From positions 1 to 26,118 of IMG/VR virus record IMGVR_UViG_3300000116_000140: 26,118 nt of DNA. One strand, given 5' to 3'. The notes under the pieces were generated by a model, which was given only the letters and a program-made list of their open reading frames with translations, searched no databases and was not told where the DNA came from. Below are positions 21,997 to 26,118 of this stretch, piece after piece (the stretch's first letter is position 1; each line of letters starts with the position of its first letter). Both the position numbers and the translations under genes were made by a program. This DNA comes from a virus.

Positions 21997-24269
21997 TATA
22001 TTAATAAATTAGGTGTTTCAAAAGTTGAAATTCGGTATTTAAAATCAATACCTTCAGATTTTAAAACACTAGTTGGTACAGGATTTACTCTACTAGGAAC
22101 ATAATTAATATTACCTTTACCACCTGAGTAGTTATTTTTGTTCCCTGTTGTTGCTAACCCAATATACTGCTCTTTTCCGTATTCTCCAACGAATGTTCCA
22201 CCCCCCTTTAACAAGGCACCATTTTTATCTGGGAAGTAATTTTGTTGTACTTTAGGTACAAAATTATGAATTGGTATAAAGTTAAATCCCGTAACCCTAA
22301 TTATCATAGGTAATTCTTTAACTGAAGCATCACTTAGTATAGTTGAACCATCTTGTGCAAAGGCTTTATTTCCTTCATCAGGAAGAGCTATTTCCCAAGG
22401 TGATTCTGTTGGAATCTCTAAATTTAACCCCTTCATTATACCAACTTGTTCATAACACCAACCCCCTATTGTTAATGATATTAAGTTTCCACCCATATAA
22501 CCTTCTGGTGAATAATCAGGGGCACATACCGAAGCTAAGTAATTTAACTTTTGATGCATTGGTATTAATTCTTGTTTTGATTGAGCTGCTACAGTCCAAG
22601 ATAAATTAATTGATCTATCAAATCCTTGGTATTTGTAGAATTTTTCACCCCTACCCATATATGCTTGATCTTGCCATTCAGCAGTAAAATTATCGCTCAT
22701 ACTATCAATAAAAGCTCTAAAATGAATATATGTTTTTAGGTTAGGGTTTGAATTAGATATAACTCCAATTCTAAATTTTACTAAATCATTTTTAATATTA
22801 TCTGTGGTAGGTGAACTTGATTGATATATAGGTAAAGCATTAACTTTATCTAAAGCTTGTTTATAACCGGAATTTTGTGATACTGTTAAATCTTGTCCTT
22901 CTTCTTGTCTACCAATAGTATAACTTATTCTATTTGCTCTTTTACCTGGGTCCCCTAAGTTAACTCTGTTTTCAATTTTATTATCATTAATATAGTTTAA
23001 ACTATTAGGAATAAATTGATTTCCATTAGGTGCTATGTCTTTAGTAAAGTTTGTAATATTGTTTTGATTTCCTGTTTTAGAAAATGGTTCTTTACTTGAT
23101 ATTTGTTCTTGTGATAGTTGTAGTTGTGGAGTTCTGTCTAATATCCCACTATTAAATGCCTTTCCATTATTTTTAGTTGACAATGAAAAAGGATCATCAT
23201 TTTGTTCATAAACACTAAAAGTTTGTACTTTTCCATTTCCTAAAAAAGCGTTTTTAATAGAAGTATTTGCGTTTTGTAAAATAAAATTATTTCCTAAATA
23301 TGCCGCACTTGCTCCTACTCTAAGGAATTGGTCATTAGTTATAGCGTTACTTAAATTGTTATCATTTACTGTAGGGCTAATGTTTATATCTCCTATAGTA
23401 TAAGAAGTTTTACCTCCACTTCCTATTTGGTTAGCCCTTGATAAAGGACTACTACCAAAATTGTTAGTATCAAATGGGTTTGCAAAACTAGAAAATCTAG
23501 TTGCTGATCCCCAAGTTACTTTTGGTTTTTCTCTTGTTGTATTGGGATTATTAATACCTGTTCTTTGGTCACCTACCATTACAATGTTGGTTTTACCAAC
23601 ACCTAAAATAGCACCCGGCCCCCCAGAATAAGAATATAAATTATTGACACCTTGAGTATCTGTATTAACTTTGTCAAGTAAACCAAATAATCTACTTTTA
23701 GGACCATCAGTTGCATTAGTATGAATAGTATTTAAATATGTAGGTAAACCTAAAAGAGAATTTCCATCAGGGGATCCAACTGTGGTTTTAAAATTAAATC
23801 CTAAACCTTGTTTATCTAAATGAAGTCCTATAGCATTACCTGCTGCTTGACCTATTGTAGATAAAGGTAGATATATACCCTGGTTTAATGGGGGTACTAA
23901 ACTACGTAAAAGATTACCAATAGATGTTCCTTCAGGTGGGGGTGTATTCGATTCTTTAAATTCTTTATACCCTACTTGAGAACTAACGTTAGTTAAAGAT
24001 AATAAATTTTGTTTTGCTATGAATAAAGGTCCTCTAGGAGATTTAAAATCGAAAAACATTTTAGTCATCCTTGAGACATCGTTAACTACAATCTTAGGTA
24101 ATAGTGTACCTCCTCTTAGTAAAAAATCTGGACCACCTGTTCTTCCTACATCAGAAAGGTCTTCCGGAATTGATGTTTTTACATAGGGTTGGTTACTATT
24201 ACCTCCTCCAACTGTATCCTTACCATATCTTAAAGATTTAAGATTGGTTGTTAGGTTAACTAATGCCAT
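21996..24269 (-). CDS. Large tail/baseplate structural protein (757 aa)
   Basis: A 757-aa Asn/Gly/Ser-rich protein with no catalytic motif. The first 480 residues are low in charge and apparently repetitive in style (many NN, SS and GN turns). A compact domain at about 503-672 contains HFRAFIDSMSDNFTAEWQ, YMGRGEKFYKYQGFDR, YMGGNLISLTIGGWCYEQVG and IPTESPWEIA, a pattern I associate with tail-tube or baseplate junction proteins in marine myoviruses. It follows the 75-aa gene and is coupled to the gp53-like gene. A tail-tube-initiator or baseplate role (T4 gp48/gp54-like) is inference from place and style, not from a clear family match. Confidence 0.6.
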   Translation of the reverse strand: MALVNLTTNLKSLRYGKDTVGGGNSNQPYVKTSIPEDLSDVGRTGGPDFLLRGGTLLPKIVVNDVSRMTKMFFDFKSPRGPLFIAKQNLLSLTNVSSQVGYKEFKESNTPPPEGTSIGNLLRSLVPPLNQGIYLPLSTIGQAAGNAIGLHLDKQGLGFNFKTTVGSPDGNSLLGLPTYLNTIHTNATDGPKSRLFGLLDKVNTDTQGVNNLYSYSGGPGAILGVGKTNIVMVGDQRTGINNPNTTREKPKVTWGSATRFSSFANPFDTNNFGSSPLSRANQIGSGGKTSYTIGDINISPTVNDNNLSNAITNDQFLRVGASAAYLGNNFILQNANTSIKNAFLGNGKVQTFSVYEQNDDPFSLSTKNNGKAFNSGILDRTPQLQLSQEQISSKEPFSKTGNQNNITNFTKDIAPNGNQFIPNSLNYINDNKIENRVNLGDPGKRANRISYTIGRQEEGQDLTVSQNSGYKQALDKVNALPIYQSSSPTTDNIKNDLVKFRIGVISNSNPNLKTYIHFRAFIDSMSDNFTAEWQDQAYMGRGEKFYKYQGFDRSINLSWTVAAQSKQELIPMHQKLNYLASVCAPDYSPEGYMGGNLISLTIGGWCYEQVGIMKGLNLEIPTESPWEIALPDEGNKAFAQDGSTILSDASVKELPMIIRVTGFNFIPIHNFVPKVQQNYFPDKNGALLKGGGTFVGEYGKEQYIGLATTGNKNNYSGGKGNINYVPSRVNPVPTSVLKSEGIDFKYRISTFETPNLLI

Positions 24270-24278
24270 ATCCTACTT

Positions 24279-24506
24279 TTAAGTTGGAAGATTATCCAAA
24301 TATCTTGTAGGTACTGCTGGAGACTCTAATGTTGATGGTGGAGGTAAAACTCCGTTTAATGGGGTTACAGATGCTGCATCTGGGTTTCCTATGGTAGAAT
24401 ATTGTCTATGTAAAGTAGACGTTGCAAATTCTGGTGTACTAGGCGTTGACCCGTTCAGACTTGTAGCTGAAGCTTGACCTGATGTTAGTTTGTTTAATAA
24501 ACTCAT
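24279..24506 (-). CDS. Small Ser/Thr/Pro-rich tail-module protein (75 aa)
   Basis: A 75-aa low-complexity protein rich in Ser, Thr, Pro and Leu (for example SLNGSTPSTPEFATSTLH) with few charges. It is probably disordered. It sits between tape measure and the 757-aa structural gene, 9 bases from the latter. One copy of the 17-bp AT repeat lies just upstream. It may be a small virion or assembly protein; no family is recognised. Confidence 0.5.
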   Translation of the reverse strand: MSLLNKLTSGQASATSLNGSTPSTPEFATSTLHRQYSTIGNPDAASVTPLNGVLPPPSTLESPAVPTRYLDNLPT

Positions 24507-24515
24507 AATTGTTTG

Positions 24516-24532
24516 TTTTATTATAAATATTA
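24516..24532. repeat. 17-bp AT-rich repeat, copy 2
   Basis: An exact match to 6155-6171 in the 28-base gap between the tape measure stop and the 75-aa gene start. On the minus strand it contains TATAAT about 13 bases before the start codon. It is either a weak promoter-like element or chance in AT-rich sequence. Confidence 0.3.
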
Positions 24533-24534
24533 AA

Positions 24535-26118
24535 TTATTGTACTTCGTACATACCTAAAGGAGACATTTCTGGTGTCTTCTTAAATATTTTTTCTAATAG
24601 GGCATTTGTTGTACTCATATCTGTTGTGCTTTGGACAACTGTGGTACTTTGTGGGTTTTCTGGTTGTGGGTTAGATGAAGTATTTCCTCCTGCTAACATT
24701 TGTCCTAATCCAGGTGCAGCAGCAAATTCATCATTCTTTGATAGTTCAAATAATCCTCCTTCTGCTGGTGAGACCATAGTTTTACCTGCAGAAGAAAACA
24801 TATCACCTACTTTTTCTGAGTCTGATATTGCTGAAAAGTATCCAGTCATAATAGCAGCTCCAGCTGCAAGTCCTAAAACTGGGCCAACAACAGGAATCCA
24901 GGCTAATGATGCGTAGGCTAACATAGCAGCTAATAACGCCGCTATACCCGCTACTATTTGCATCCCATAACCCATTTTATGTATTTTTCCCATAAATTCT
25001 CCAACTGCTGTTGAAATCATCATTATACCACTAACTAAAAATCCAATACCTTCAATTATGGGTGTAAAGGCCCTCCCTACAGCTAAAATAGGTTCTGCTA
25101 AAACAATAAACACTTCTTTTAATTTATCTATTGTATTAGCAAGTTTTTCTGCTTGGCTTTGTTGGTTTTTTAAACCCTCAACTCCCTCCTCTGCTAATTT
25201 TTTCTGGGTTGCTTCTAATCCTATTGCATCTATACTAGCATTAATTAATTTTTCTTTTTCTTCTGCTTGTTTACCTGTAGCACCTACTAATTGTTCTTGT
25301 ACATATAGGGTTTTTGCTAAATCTTCTCTTCATACCAACAGATTTAGCTAATGCCTCCTGTTGTATTCTGTTCATCTCAGAAAATTCCGCAGAATCACCT
25401 ATTTGGTTAGATATTTCCCTAGCTACTGTTGCTAAATCATTATTTAAAGCTGCTTGTCTTGCTTTTTCTAAATTTATATCTTTACCTAATAATAATTCAG
25501 CTTCTAATTCATTTGTAATAGAACTTTCAAAATCCAGTAAACTGTTTGCTATGGCATCTACTTTATCTAATTCCATACCTAGGGACTTAGCTGTAGCTAC
25601 AGCCTCGGCTATTAATCCTGGATTTTTACCAAAGGATAATGTTGTAGCTGCTGAAACATCTTTGATACCCTTTAATAATTCTTTTTCATTTAATAAAACC
25701 CCATTTTGAACAGCTGATAATTGGGCCTGAGCCATAAATTCACCTGTAATGGTTTCCATATCTTTACCTGTTGTCAAAGAAATTTGAGCAATACCCATTA
25801 ACTCTTCATTGGTAAACCCAGCCATTTTTCTCATTTGAGTAAATTGGACTAGCATATCCTCACTTAACATTGTACCTGTACCAAGAGCTTTATTAATCTC
25901 TAAAAGGCTTTCACGTAATCCTGCTGTAGTAACAGCATTACTTGCAGATAATTCCCCAGACAGAACTTGGGATTCAGCCATTTGTCTTAGCTCTATACCA
26001 GTTGCTAATGCCTCAGTATATGTTATGTTCATACTCTTAGCCATTTCACCTGCAGCGGCATCCGCACCCCCTAAAGCCTTTAAAAATTCAGCTAGTAAAA
26101 CTGCAGGAGCTAAGGCGG
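24535..26118 (-). CDS. Tail tape measure protein, C-terminal part, with apparent frameshift
   Basis: A reading frame open from the right edge (ALAPAVLLAEFLKALGG...) runs to about 25330, rich in Ala, Leu and Glu helices (for example KDMETITGEFMAQAQLSAVQ). It then hits a stop at 25271. A second frame continues the same protein without a gap: after VGMK comes EDLAKTLYVQEQLVGATGKQ, then helices, a hydrophobic stretch (about 24840-25060, VAGIAALLAAMLAYASLAW) and the end SPLGMYEVQ at 24535. Neither the ATG at 26044 nor the one at 25113 is a convincing start. Joining needs a +1 shift near 25324-25330 (ATGAAGAGAAGATTT). Helical composition, hydrophobic segments and position before the baseplate genes fit a tape measure protein. 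The start lies outside the window. Confidence 0.7.

Noticed and set aside
24535-25113. A separate gene starting at 25113
   Set aside because: The same frame is open upstream to about 25330 and continues the tape measure sequence, so this ATG is internal.
25271-26044. A complete gene from 26044 to 25271
   Set aside because: The frame is open to the window edge with similar Ala-rich sequence, and its last 20 or so residues are off-frame read-through after the shift.
1-26118. CRISPR arrays, insertion sequences, integrase or attachment sites
   Set aside because: No regularly spaced repeats, transposase/integrase motifs or terminal inverted repeats were seen.

Overview
The window is a tightly packed, AT-rich stretch of a tailed bacteriophage genome with a contractile (myovirus-type) tail and a T4-like replication set. 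Every gene I can support lies on the minus strand, so genes are transcribed from high to low coordinates. The host is probably a marine member of the Bacteroidota (flavobacteria-like). This is inferred from signal peptides ending in SQ, a phage-encoded outer-membrane barrel, and A-rich translation starts. The mix of T4-type recombination and replication proteins with a reduced family A DNA polymerase suggests a distant ('far') T4 relative rather than a close one. No stretch of 300 bases or more lacks a gene.

Layout in the direction of transcription. (1) 26118 to 17414, tail module: C-terminal part of the tape measure protein (with an apparent frameshift), a 75-aa protein, a 757-aa structural protein, a gp53/LysM-like baseplate protein, a 1131-aa baseplate hub with a C-terminal tail lysozyme, and a 286-aa probable baseplate protein. 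(2) 17376 to 8193, replication and nucleotide module: small family A polymerase, a 155-aa unknown, gp32-like ssDNA-binding protein, UvsX-like recombinase, RNase H/FEN nuclease, DnaB/gp41-type helicase, NrdB, NrdA and a small membrane protein, closed by a strong hairpin terminator at 8145-8160. (3) 8069 to 3638, envelope and lysis module: outer-membrane barrel, one-TM coiled-coil protein, secreted thioredoxin-fold protein, two-TM holin-like protein, L,D-transpeptidase-fold enzyme, thermonuclease, membrane coiled-coil protein and a 41-aa basic protein. (4) 3566 to 1, small accessory genes: SWIM zinc-finger protein, a possible GIY-YIG-like protein, two small unknowns, a protein with an AT-hook-like tail, a TGT-fold (DpdA-like) protein, a SAM methyltransferase, a 70-aa unknown and a gene cut by the window edge.

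The most notable non-coding signal is a repeated promoter-like element: a TTGG-type box, exactly 16 bp, then TATATT preceded by TTCG or GTCG. It occurs upstream of the polymerase, gp32, SWIM and 72-aa genes and twice inside coding regions. Many starts also share an AAGGTTATG or AAGGTTATATG translation-start signature. The best candidates for new biology are this promoter family, the divergent mini polymerase, the TGT-like gene beside a methyltransferase, and the secreted/outer-membrane cassette.
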